NCBI GenBank assembly: GCA_944390805.1
Contig: CALXQW010000020.1
Location: forward strand, 1 to 61,883
Length of the DNA: 61,883 nt
Source: an uncultured Opitutales bacterium
GTDB taxonomy: Bacteria; Verrucomicrobiota; Verrucomicrobiia; Opitutales; Intestinicryptomonadaceae
Direction of reading: 5' to 3'
The translations under genes were made by a program, and so were the position numbers. Below are positions 53,446 to 61,883 of this stretch, in pieces (the stretch's first letter is position 1; each line of letters opens with the position of its first letter). The notes under the pieces are model-generated. The model was not told the DNA's origin, ran no database searches, and worked only from the letters and a program-made list of their open reading frames with translations.

Positions 53446-54694
53446 CTTTATTCTCCAATGCTAACGCGTATCTTAATGATATTGAATTTCTCGCCTGCTC
53501 GGCGGTTATGGAAATTTCGTTTAGTTTGAGTTGAAGATTGGTTTGCCAGGCACTGAATACGTCCGATATGCCAGCCTGGGCTTCTTTTCTGGCCTTCAGG
53601 TATTCCTCATATATCTCGTCCGACAGCGCCACTACTTTGCTCCTATGATTATTTAGAATTTCCATGTATTTTTGCGCCCGCATTCTATATATCGAAATTT
53701 CCGCCTTTATCTGATTCTCCTTTGCTGCTGCGCGCGCCTTTGCCTGCCTGCGCAGTGCGAACTGTTCCTCAATGCCTCCGTCGTTCGAGTTAAATGGCAG
53801 CGGAATTGATACGCTTAGGCCCATGATTTTCTCTCTTGTCATACCAACAGGTTCGTCTACAGACTCCGAAGCCTCAAAAAATACACCAACTTCTATATCT
53901 TCAAATCTTCCGGCTTTTAGAAGAGCTATACTCGCGTTTGCGCTCTGCTCGGCAATGGAATACATTTGCCAGTCCGGACGGGCCTCCAAGATCTTCATTG
54001 AAAATTTCTCATCTGGTATGGAAATCTCAGATAGCTTGTCCAATAGCCTTATTTCCGATTCAGGAGATATCCCTAAGAGCGTTTTAAGTTGTGTCTTCAG
54101 CACAGCGGCTTCAATGTCGTCGCGCATTATCTCCACCTTCAATTTTGCAGATTCGCTTTCTGCGCGCTTAGCTTCAAGGCTCGATACCTCGGCATTTATC
54201 GCGGCATTTTTTAAAGTGCTTTCCAGCTTCTGCGTGGCTGTCAGCAGATTGCGCTTTTCCGCAACAATGGCCTCCATCTCAAGAGCGTCAAGGTAGGCTT
54301 TTTCTACCTGAAGTGCAAGAAGCCTTCGGGCCTCTTCGTATTCTACGGATGCCAGTTTTATGTCTATAGATCCAATTTTCTTCTCCTTTGACAATCTGCC
54401 GAAGAGCGGAAATTTCTGCGATATAGATACCCTGAACGCATATTCTCCTTCGTCGGAAAATAATGTATCGTTTCCGTATTCTGATCCCAGAACCGGATTA
54501 CTTAGCCTTCCGGTCTGGCTGGCTTTGCCTCGAGCCGCATTAATTCCTTCTTTTACCGCCTTCAATTCCGGATTGTTGCGCAACGCAAATTCTACCGCTG
54601 TTTTCCTTGTGAAATTTAGGGCAGATTTCTCCTGCGCATTAATCGCTATGCAAAATTGTAGGCATATTACTACAATAATTAAAGATTTCTTCAT
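53435..54694 (-). CDS. TolC-type outer-membrane efflux protein, CzcC-like
   Basis: From the ATG at 54694 the product has a signal peptide and two outer-membrane-efflux repeats: TAVEFALRNNPELKAVKEGI, EEARRLLALQVEKAYLDALE, ILEARPDWQMYSIAEQSANA and ALRRQAKARAAAKENQI. Length about 419 aa. A longer frame to 54745 exists, but the later start gives the better signal peptide. It makes the outer-membrane tunnel of the CBA pump. Its reading frame overlaps that of the adaptor. Confidence 0.85.
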   Translation of the reverse strand: MKKSLIIVVICLQFCIAINAQEKSALNFTRKTAVEFALRNNPELKAVKEGINAARGKASQTGRLSNPVLGSEYGNDTLFSDEGEYAFRVSISQKFPLFGRLSKEKKIGSIDIKLASVEYEEARRLLALQVEKAYLDALEMEAIVAEKRNLLTATQKLESTLKNAAINAEVSSLEAKRAESESAKLKVEIMRDDIEAAVLKTQLKTLLGISPESEIRLLDKLSEISIPDEKFSMKILEARPDWQMYSIAEQSANASIALLKAGRFEDIEVGVFFEASESVDEPVGMTREKIMGLSVSIPLPFNSNDGGIEEQFALRRQAKARAAAKENQIKAEISIYRMRAQKYMEILNNHRSKVVALSDEIYEEYLKARKEAQAGISDVFSAWQTNLQLKLNEISITAEQARNSISLRYALALENKDEK

Positions 54695-54761
54695 GCCGTT
54701 TATAAGTTTTAGGTTGAACATTTGACGCTTGCGCCATAGACGCAAACTGCATGTCAGCCTT

Positions 54762-55172
54762 TCAAATTATAATCGGAATCCCAATGCGCATCTGTGGATT
54801 GTTATGTGTATTGTGCGGATATATTCTATGCGCGTGAAATATTCTTAACTGTGGCTGAATGTCAGATTCTATATTGGGGGAATTTTGCACAAAAATTTTG
54901 GGCAGTGGCACGTTTGCATTCTCAAGCCCCAGTTCATAAGCGTCTTTACTCCCTACGATGAAATCTATGCAATCTGAGGTATCCAGGCAAGAGGAGCCAT
55001 CTGAATAGAATTCTACATAATTTGGCAGACTTATGTCTGCATATCTATGTTCTTGGGGAGTTCCTATATGAATGATATCTTCATGAATGCATACAACAAT
55101 TTCCCCTATAACTCCAGCCATGGAATTTAGGAGAAAACCTATTGCCAACAGCACTGTTGCTATGCATCGCAT
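54762..55172 (-). CDS. Small secreted protein at the head of the metal-efflux operon, 136 aa
   Basis: A signal peptide (about 25 aa) followed by an acidic/His-containing mature part with Cys pairs (CIHEDIIHIG, SSCLDTSDCID) and a His-rich C-terminus (HAHRIYPHNTHNN). It precedes the efflux genes and is in the same direction, so is probably first in the operon. Similar small periplasmic proteins accompany Czc/Cus systems and may handle metal; no family is recognised and the role is inference. Confidence 0.6.
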   Translation of the reverse strand: MRCIATVLLAIGFLLNSMAGVIGEIVVCIHEDIIHIGTPQEHRYADISLPNYVEFYSDGSSCLDTSDCIDFIVGSKDAYELGLENANVPLPKIFVQNSPNIESDIQPQLRIFHAHRIYPHNTHNNPQMRIGIPIII

Positions 55173-55429
55173 TTTGCCAATTTGAAGAAAATATATTGAT
55201 TATTCAAGTTTTTTGCATCCCTCAATAAATTATATCTGTGCTGTTATAAGATTAAGGTGCAGATTTTTAAAAGTACTTATACTTTGTATATCCGTATTTT
55301 TTAAAGTTCCAACTAAGGCTGAGAAAATCTAAATAACTTATCTATTTTCTTAAAAAATACATTCCAGAATAGGCTTTGGGGTGCCATATTCTTTTTATAA
55401 AGAAGCTTTCTTTTGTCGGCTTGCTATAT

Positions 55430-57139
55430 TCATTTTATGGTGTTTGCATTAATGGAAACATTTCTGTTGTATTTTTCTTCTATTGGCACCCTAACATTTA
55501 TAAATAGATTATTCCTTATTGATAATCCATCAACCCCTTCTGCGTTTATCCCTATGTTAGAATCTTTAAATGTATTTCCTAAGATACTTATGTTCTTCAT
55601 GTAAAAATACGGTTCTCCGATTGTCTTGCTATACTTTTTGTCGAAGTCGTATTTCTCTTTTTGGTGGGAACTTCTTATGCCTATGCAACCATATGCTCCA
55701 TGCCTGAATACCCAACCGGACGAGATAAATTCGCACCCGACTATTCTTACATCTTTAGGAACTATTCCCTCTCCCTCGTTAAGAGCCCCGCCTATCAGGA
55801 GAGGGTACATCACATTTATGAATTTGCAGCCTTCGTATAATGCATCTTTATTTCGCAGTATACCAGGACTTCCGGCTATGTTCTTAAATGTACAGTTTAA
55901 GACCTTGTACGAGCTAAACGTCCATGCATATACATTGCATATTATGCCGCTTGTAATCTCTTGCGGAATCTTCTCTTTAAATCTTACATAATAATTAGGG
56001 CGATTTTCCCCGTCTCTTTTCATCTCTACGCTTTCTACTGTAAGTATGATTTCTTTAGACGGATTTACCATAAAGCCTATCTTTGTATCTGTCTTCATCG
56101 TCGGCGCCCATCCGCCAACATATTTTAATAGGCGCATTTCATGTTCTCCAAAGATTTCTTCTATCCGCAAGAAAGAACCATGCGCATTTTGACCGTCCCA
56201 GCGTACGCCTTCTATGTACATGTTTTCCATTACGACATCTCCGGTATTTGCATAACTTTTCCAGGCATCGCGAGAGCAAACCATCAGCTGGTTGTCGGGA
56301 GCGATAAACTTTACGTCTTTGGATCTTACATTGCAAGATTCTGATGTATTCATGCAAAAACCTATCGCATTTAAGGTGCGGACATTTTCGACATATAGGT
56401 TGTCGCACTTTTCAAACATAACTTGCACTCCGTTGTATCCAAAACACCAGCTTACGAGGTCGCCCATTGAAACCTTTCCGGCTATCTTTGGGGAATCCAA
56501 CCTTACTATGCGCCTATGTAGATCGGCTATTTTTACCTTGAATTCCTCAGCTTTTGCATCGCCTCCGTATGTTAAACTTTCAACATGCTTCATCATTTTG
56601 GTTTTTGAGTCCCACAAGTTGGCGCAATAGAAATGCGTGTCGGGCAAAAGCGGATTTCCTTCCAGCACCTCCATTGAAATGCCTCCAGAATCTTTAGCTA
56701 TGACTTTTGCTGCGCTGGAATATCTTGGAGAGTTGTCGAAAACAACATTCTTCAAGGTGAAGTTCTTTGACGATTCAACTCTCAAAATAGACTTCGCATG
56801 GGCATTGTCTAAGAATTTATACTTTCTAAGAAGAGTGGTTGTCGGATTGCCTTTGTCGTCTGTTTTGCCTATTATAGACAGAGAATCTATTCCCTTTATT
56901 TTTACGCACGCTTCTTTTTCTATGTCTTCTATGTTGAAAACATATGTTCCCTCATCCAAGAGTATTTCTTTAATACCGTGTGTTTCTGCGTATTTTATAG
57001 CATCGGCAAAGGCTTTCTTCGAGCATGTCTTGCCGTCGGCAATACCGCCAAAATCAGCAATCTTTATGGACTGTCCAAATGCGTTTGCGCATAAGAAAAC
57101 CTGTAAAATTAATAGGAGAGTATTTGTATATTTTTTCAT
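55430..57139 (-). CDS. Secreted GH110-like right-handed beta-helix protein, 569 aa
   Basis: A signal peptide (about 22 aa) precedes ADFGGIADGKTCSKKAFADA, the usual pectate-lyase-fold entry, then a beta helix. VENVRTLNAIGFCMNTSE, RSKDVKFIA and ENMYIEGVRWDGQNAHGSFL follow the layout of GH110 alpha-1,3-galactosidases (blood group B type). The GH110 DD-x-x-N-x-HG segment reads WDGQNAHG (314-321) here, so one of the paired Asp is Trp and activity may differ. Length fits the family. Monocistronic; the next gene upstream is the GH95 remnant. Confidence 0.65.
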   Translation of the reverse strand: MKKYTNTLLLILQVFLCANAFGQSIKIADFGGIADGKTCSKKAFADAIKYAETHGIKEILLDEGTYVFNIEDIEKEACVKIKGIDSLSIIGKTDDKGNPTTTLLRKYKFLDNAHAKSILRVESSKNFTLKNVVFDNSPRYSSAAKVIAKDSGGISMEVLEGNPLLPDTHFYCANLWDSKTKMMKHVESLTYGGDAKAEEFKVKIADLHRRIVRLDSPKIAGKVSMGDLVSWCFGYNGVQVMFEKCDNLYVENVRTLNAIGFCMNTSESCNVRSKDVKFIAPDNQLMVCSRDAWKSYANTGDVVMENMYIEGVRWDGQNAHGSFLRIEEIFGEHEMRLLKYVGGWAPTMKTDTKIGFMVNPSKEIILTVESVEMKRDGENRPNYYVRFKEKIPQEITSGIICNVYAWTFSSYKVLNCTFKNIAGSPGILRNKDALYEGCKFINVMYPLLIGGALNEGEGIVPKDVRIVGCEFISSGWVFRHGAYGCIGIRSSHQKEKYDFDKKYSKTIGEPYFYMKNISILGNTFKDSNIGINAEGVDGLSIRNNLFINVRVPIEEKYNRNVSINANTIK

Positions 57140-57236
57140 AGTCGATTAAAAATTAAATTTTATAAAAAATAAGAAAAATTTCTTTAGATTTTTTTCATTG
57201 AAAAATATTGTAGAAGTTTAGCTTGGGAATCTAATT

Positions 57237-57606
57237 TTACATAGTCTTAAAAATATCTGAGGTTAATGTCCTTATTTCTCCTGCGTCTAACTCTAATGAT
57301 ATCTCCGATCCGCCATATCTGAGACGGCACATATTATTTTTTTGTGTAGTATTTTTTATGATGAACTTAGTTAATTTACCATTATTCCAGAATATTGAGA
57401 GTTCAAATCCTCCTCTGGCTTTTATCCCTTCGATGTGACCTTTTCCCCATTCGTAGGGTAGGGCAGGCAGCAGTTCTATAACGAAATTAGGAATTTTCCC
57501 ATCGCCTTGAAAATATCTTTCGTGGCTTTGTAATAGCATCTCAACAATTCCGGCTGCCGTTCCAAAGTTCCCGTCTATCTGAAATGGCGGACATGCGGCG
57601 AAAGAT
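57237..57606 (-). pseudogene. GH95 alpha-L-fucosidase remnant, C-terminal end only
   Basis: ACPPFQIDGNFGTAAGIVEM, LLPALPYEWGKGHIEGIKAR and GGFELSIFWNNGKLTKFIIK are the last part of GH95 fucosidases, which normally have about 750-800 residues. Only some 120 remain. Upstream of about 57606 the frame is the antisense of the AraC gene. A deletion appears to have removed the rest of the gene. It released fucose from host glycans (family knowledge). Confidence 0.75.
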
Positions 57607-58499
57607 ATGAACCAATCTGAGAATAGAACTAGGTATTTGGCGCAGAATGATATTACGCATACATTCAATTTGTTGTCAAAACATAACGACTTATTCTTTG
57701 TAGATAATGCAAAAAATGCAGATCCCAAACTGAAATTCATTGGAGCAGGACGCATAAATAGCCTCCGTAATTATACAATAGTTCGCAGGAAGTTTCCGTA
57801 TTGCGCAATAGAATTTGTGTCCTCTGGGAAATTGCTGCTGGAAAGCAAAAATGGGAGATTTGAACTTGGCCCAGACTCTATCTTTGCATATACGCCAGAT
57901 TCAAACTTTAGATTGGTTAACATAGGAAATGATGAATCTTTAAAATATTTTGCTGTATTTGGCGGTTCAGAAGCTCTTGATATGATTAGAAAATCAAATT
58001 TGATTCCTTGTGTGCCAAAGAACGTGCTAAGGCCAAATTTTATGCTAAATTTCTTTGAACTACTTATTGATTGCAAGTATTTTAAGGGAGATACCGGAGC
58101 GAGAATTGCCGATAGATTCGTAAATGCGCTATTTGAAATAATAGGCAGTTCGGAGCCTGTAGATAAAGTGGTCTCTTCGGCGGGCTTTATAAAGCTTAGA
58201 AAATGCAAAGAGTTTATTAATAAAAACTTCAAAGTTTTGTCGTCTGCTTCAGAAATTGCAAGAAAATGTGGTATAAGCCAGCCTCATCTAAATAAATAAT
58301 TTTAAAGTATGAAAACTCCACTCCGCTAAAATATCTTATGTGTCTGAAGATGAATTACGCAATGAATGTAATGATGTTGGGAAAAATAAGTATAAAGGAG
58401 CTCGCCTCGGAAGTTGGTTTTGAAGATCCGCTCTACTTTTCTAAGGTATTTAAAAGATATTTTGGATTTTCTCCGCGCAATTATATAAAGAACTCATAG
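57607..58499 (+). pseudogene. AraC-family regulator, frameshifted and possibly 5'-truncated
   Basis: The first frame (57607-58299) carries an AraC sensor domain (GAGRINSLRNYTIVRRKFPY, GPDSIFAYTPDSNFRLVNIG) and half the HTH (SSASEIARKCGISQPHLNK) before TAA. A different frame (about 58293-58499) holds the other half: YENSTPLKYLMCLKMNYAMN, ISIKELASEVGFEDPLYFSK and VFKRYFGFSPRNYI, then TAG. Both belong to one DNA-binding domain, so a frameshift near 58293 split it. The 5' end abuts the GH95 remnant; the original pair was probably divergent, with the regulator controlling the fucosidase (inference). Confidence 0.8.
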
Positions 58500-58724
58500 T
58501 ATGAGTATTTTTTGTCTCTAATTGGAAAATTTATTATATTGTAAAATAACAAATTAGAGGATGAATATCTTAGATCATTACTTTATGGCTAAACAGTTAT
58601 GTTTTTGTCATTTTTATGCATAGAATGTAAAAATTTTGTAAAAAAGTTTGCCTAGATGCAAAATACTGTTTTATTTTTTATCGAAAACCTTAAGTTGCAA
58701 CGTTATCATACATATTTACCTCAG

Positions 58725-61700
58725 ATGAAAACAAAATATTTTGTATTGGCTGTATTTTTTGCTGGAGCAGCGTCTCTATCTGCAGAGACCTATTATTGGA
58801 CTGGAACTGTTAAGAATAAGTTATTTGATGATATAAATAACTGGGCTATGGATAAAGACGGTACGATTCCGGCAGTGTCCGTTCCTATGCCGCAGGATTC
58901 CATAGACATATCATCCATTGCCCCGCAATCGGACGGCTGCCAGATTGGCCTGGATGCGTATACAGAATTGGGGGACATCTCTAATACGGGTGGAAAAACG
59001 GATTTTGAAATATTTAATTGGGGGTCAGATTCTGTGCTAAAAGCGGGAAACATCACCCAGAATTCATCGGAGCGTGCTCTTAACATAAGGGGGAGGGCGG
59101 GCTATACGGGGTTTGACGTTACGGTAGGCGGCGTTGACGTATTGCAAGGCATAATGCGGTTTGGCAATCGTAACGCCGGCACCGCTCTTACAAATCTTAC
59201 CGTAAATGGCGCCGTAAACATATCTTCGGGAACATATCTTAATTCCTATGTTACGGATTCGCTCGTTATCAACGGAGACATAACAAATAACGGAGGTATG
59301 TTCCAGATTGTCCCTACAGACGACCAACCTGTGCTTGAAAACCAGATAATATCTCTCGGCAACATAACGTCCGAGGGCGGGGAACACTTTATTTATTCAT
59401 ACAACGGGGGTACAATAGGCGATGTTTCCATCACGGACGGCTCCTTTAAATTATACGCGGCAAATTCCGGAACTTCGGAACAGCAGGTCTTTAATGTCCG
59501 CAGCGTAAGCGTGATAAACAATGTTGAAGATTCTGCCAATGCTTTGAATATCGGCGACGTCGGAGTACATTATTCGTACGATGCGCTCCGCTCCATAAAG
59601 ACCTTCAACACGGGAGATTTGTATTACAAGATGAACCAAGATACCCAATGGTCTGTAAACAACCTCAACGTAAAGGCGGATTTGTTCGAAGGGGCCACGG
59701 GAACAATGTCCATAGATGCAGTAGGCAACAACCGCGCAAGGTTTGTCATACAGAACATGGATGTGGACAACTTGGTAGTCGGGCGCGACGGCGGGGCGTC
59801 TGTCACCGCATTTGAAATGTCAAGGGGGTCGGACGCCACAAACGAGTTTCTTTCCGGAACGGTAAAGATAGGCTCGTTGGATGTGAAGGACAATATTGAA
59901 AACTTCAGGCTTGGGTACCTGTTTGTTGCCCCCGAAGTTGGAAATTCGTATACGAAATACCAAAACATAGAGATTGGGGAGCTTTCGGTATATAAAACCG
60001 CGGAGTTTTACGGCGAGCAGGTGAGCGTAGGGAGCATAACTAAGAACGACGGAACCTCCGTTCTGCAGTTTGGGCGCTTTGAAGATGGAAACCACAGTTC
60101 CTTATTGTCTATTGGAACGGACTCTTCTTCCGTATCGCAGATTTACGGAGGGACATTAAGCATGTACACTTCGGATTTGGAGCATAAGGGAACCCTTTTG
60201 CTGGCTCCTAAGTCTGAGAACAGGGTTGACGTGTACCTGAACAATGTTGGATATGTTTCCGGCGTTTACGAAAACCAAGTCGTAAATATGGATACCATTA
60301 TTTTTGACTCAACAAACGCCGATGTTTCCGCAAGTATACAGTCGGAAGGGATAACCTCGCTGAGCATAAACAAAGTTTCCATGAAGGGCGGGCATAATTC
60401 GCACCTGCATCTCAGGTCGAGCGAGGGCATAAAGCTGGGCTATGTTAGCGCCGAATCATATATCGACGCTTCCGGCGCCGAGGCTCATTCCACTACGAAT
60501 GTCCTGCAGTTTTACGGAACAGGTGATGTTGAAATAGGTTCTGTTGTTGTAAACGGCTTCGATGATCTGTCTAAACAGAATGTCATGTCTTTGCGTTCGC
60601 CAGACAATGACACTTCGCTTCATATAGAAAATGTGGAGGTCTCCGGCGGAGGCGCTCTTTTAATTGGCGGAGACGTAGGGCAGGGATTCGAATTTTCATC
60701 CGTGACCATAGACAAGCTCGTTCAGGGCGGGCTTAACAGAGACAGGTATTTCGGAGTCAGGCTGGCGGATTCGTCCGGTTATGTGAATATAGGGGAGATG
60801 AGCGTTACGTCGGGGGTGGCGCGTTTGAGCGGCAACGCCAACTACGACATAGGGGTAATGAATCTTGCTCACGGTGGAAGCGGCGCCGCGGAATTGTCCG
60901 GGACTTCAGTTGTAAAAGTCGGCACTCTGAATAAGACCGGCGGCGGGACGATGAGGTTTGGCGGAGCGTCCGCGTCTATAAGCGGCGTAGAGATAGGAGA
61001 GTACAACATGTCTAACAGCGGCTGGGTTGCGTTTTACACGCCCGACGGGGGGACTAACATAGACATAGTGAATGTCATACAGGGAGGGACGCTACAATTC
61101 TACAGTGCGGCAAGCATAGGCAGCCTTAACGTGGCAGGGGACCATACGGTTTCCGGAGTGCTGCAGTCGGGGGATAATTTGCTTACGATAGGGCAGACGG
61201 ACATATCTGGCGCCGTAAGTTTTGACGGGAACGTGAAGATAAACGATTCTATCAACATAAAGAGCGGCGGGATACTGACGTTGTCAACTACTACGGATGG
61301 GTATACCGTTACCGCGAAGGGGATAACAGGCAACACCGGCACTTGGACTGACCGCATACAGACGTCAAAGTCTGTTAATTTGGTGCTGGATGGCGACGAT
61401 GGGGAGAGTTATTATTTTGACGGTCGCATAATGGATTTCAGCGCGACCCAGAGCGATCCTGCGCAGTTGGGAGGTGCAATTCTTTCGCTTACTGTAAATT
61501 CCGGCAAGCAAATATTGGCGAGTGTCAACAACTATCGCGGTACGACAACCGTAAACGGGGGGATTCTGCTTTTGAACGGTGTGGCTCAGAACGAATCCGG
61601 CACGACGCTTAGCGGGATAGTGTTGAAGGGCGGATCATTTGGAGCAGTAGGCAGGAGTTCTGATATAGGAGAAGTAATGGCGCAGAGTTTGTCTTGGAGC

Positions 61701-61883
61701 AACGGGGCGACAATGTTATTTGATATAAATTCCGAGACGGAATTTGATAAGATAATATTGAGTGGGGCGTTGGCGAAAGACACCTCTGATGTTGAAGGTT
61801 TTTACAATTTTGAGTTTACGATAACAAGTGGAGATGTTGCCGGCAAAGAATTTGCGTTGATAACGTTTGACTCCACAGATTTC
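58725..61883 (+). CDS. Large secreted beta-helix protein with autotransporter-associated repeats, 3' partial
   Basis: ATG 58725 opens 1053 codons with no stop before the window end. A signal peptide (about 20 aa) is followed by long arrays of short beta strands with Gly/Asn/Ser/Asp turns (VNISSGTYLNSYVTDSLVIN), and a PF12951-like autotransporter-associated strand near the end (NNYRGTTTVNGGILLLNG). Such proteins are abundant in Verrucomicrobiota and usually end in an autotransporter barrel or PEP-CTERM anchor; neither is seen since the end is missing. Surface display is likely; ligand unknown. No strong ribosome site is visible. Confidence 0.75.
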   Translation, partial: MKTKYFVLAVFFAGAASLSAETYYWTGTVKNKLFDDINNWAMDKDGTIPAVSVPMPQDSIDISSIAPQSDGCQIGLDAYTELGDISNTGGKTDFEIFNWGSDSVLKAGNITQNSSERALNIRGRAGYTGFDVTVGGVDVLQGIMRFGNRNAGTALTNLTVNGAVNISSGTYLNSYVTDSLVINGDITNNGGMFQIVPTDDQPVLENQIISLGNITSEGGEHFIYSYNGGTIGDVSITDGSFKLYAANSGTSEQQVFNVRSVSVINNVEDSANALNIGDVGVHYSYDALRSIKTFNTGDLYYKMNQDTQWSVNNLNVKADLFEGATGTMSIDAVGNNRARFVIQNMDVDNLVVGRDGGASVTAFEMSRGSDATNEFLSGTVKIGSLDVKDNIENFRLGYLFVAPEVGNSYTKYQNIEIGELSVYKTAEFYGEQVSVGSITKNDGTSVLQFGRFEDGNHSSLLSIGTDSSSVSQIYGGTLSMYTSDLEHKGTLLLAPKSENRVDVYLNNVGYVSGVYENQVVNMDTIIFDSTNADVSASIQSEGITSLSINKVSMKGGHNSHLHLRSSEGIKLGYVSAESYIDASGAEAHSTTNVLQFYGTGDVEIGSVVVNGFDDLSKQNVMSLRSPDNDTSLHIENVEVSGGGALLIGGDVGQGFEFSSVTIDKLVQGGLNRDRYFGVRLADSSGYVNIGEMSVTSGVARLSGNANYDIGVMNLAHGGSGAAELSGTSVVKVGTLNKTGGGTMRFGGASASISGVEIGEYNMSNSGWVAFYTPDGGTNIDIVNVIQGGTLQFYSAASIGSLNVAGDHTVSGVLQSGDNLLTIGQTDISGAVSFDGNVKINDSINIKSGGILTLSTTTDGYTVTAKGITGNTGTWTDRIQTSKSVNLVLDGDDGESYYFDGRIMDFSATQSDPAQLGGAILSLTVNSGKQILASVNNYRGTTTVNGGILLLNGVAQNESGTTLSGIVLKGGSFGAVGRSSDIGEVMAQSLSWSNGATMLFDINSETEFDKIILSGALAKDTSDVEGFYNFEFTITSGDVAGKEFALITFDSTDF

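Overview
The window reads as a chromosome segment of a gut-type, glycan-foraging Gram-negative bacterium, most likely a Verrucomicrobiota member of the Opitutae type. This is an inference. It rests on the large autotransporter-style beta-helix protein, the DUF5107-TPR protein, the lipoprotein sugar isomerase, the FadL-type and RND outer-membrane systems, and a set of glycosidases (GH42, GH16, GH110-like, a GH95 remnant) suited to mucin-type glycans. I see no rRNA, CRISPR array or insertion sequence.

Region 1 (1 to about 24,165) is the right-hand part of an integrated tailed-phage genome; its left end lies outside the window. From left to right it holds: (a) a giant virion-type polyvalent protein, open at base 1 and closed by a terminator; (b) a leftward cassette of small genes (6.1-9.0 kb): MazG-like, zinc-binding, an ASCH gene broken by an in-frame TGA, DUF6876 and others; (c) an AT-rich membrane-protein gene, a repressor-like gene, and two promoter regions sharing the same operator-like palindromes; (d) a 0.95-kb homopolymer- and palindrome-rich stretch that looks non-coding; (e) a rightward early operon: HTH proteins, a sigma-region-4-like protein, an initiator gene carrying 12-bp GATACC iterons (probable origin), SSB and primase-helicase; (f) packaging genes (small and large terminase, portal); (g) a convergent tyrosine recombinase. 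Just beyond the integrase lies the C-terminal STAS domain of a SulP-type anion permease with no membrane part. The phage therefore appears to sit inside a host sulP gene, and capsid genes are expected beyond the left edge.

Region 2 (24.1-49 kb) is host chromosome: GH42 galactosidase, DUF362 protein, a FadL porin with two palindromic operators divergent from a TetR gene, a lipoprotein sugar isomerase behind a LacI-type palindrome, a PIG-L deacetylase-nagB operon (amino-sugar use), a GPP34 protein, mtaB, an Mrp-type ATPase, tRNA-Gln(UUG), a GH16 enzyme whose catalytic domain is split by F5/8C domains, a GtrB-like glycosyltransferase, DUF5107-TPR, a flavin-reductase-like protein, and tRNA-Gly(CCC). 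Two genes here (41.0 and 48.1 kb) are split at homopolymer tracts.

Region 3 (49-55.2 kb) is a leftward CzcCBA/CusCBA-type heavy-metal efflux operon preceded by a small secreted protein; its adaptor has a His-rich tail and a C-terminal membrane helix. Region 4 (55.4-58.5 kb) has a GH110-like beta-helix protein followed by the fused remnants of a GH95 fucosidase and a divergent AraC regulator, apparently joined by one deletion. Region 5 (58.7 kb to the end) is the first 1053 codons of a large secreted beta-helix/autotransporter-associated protein that runs off the window.
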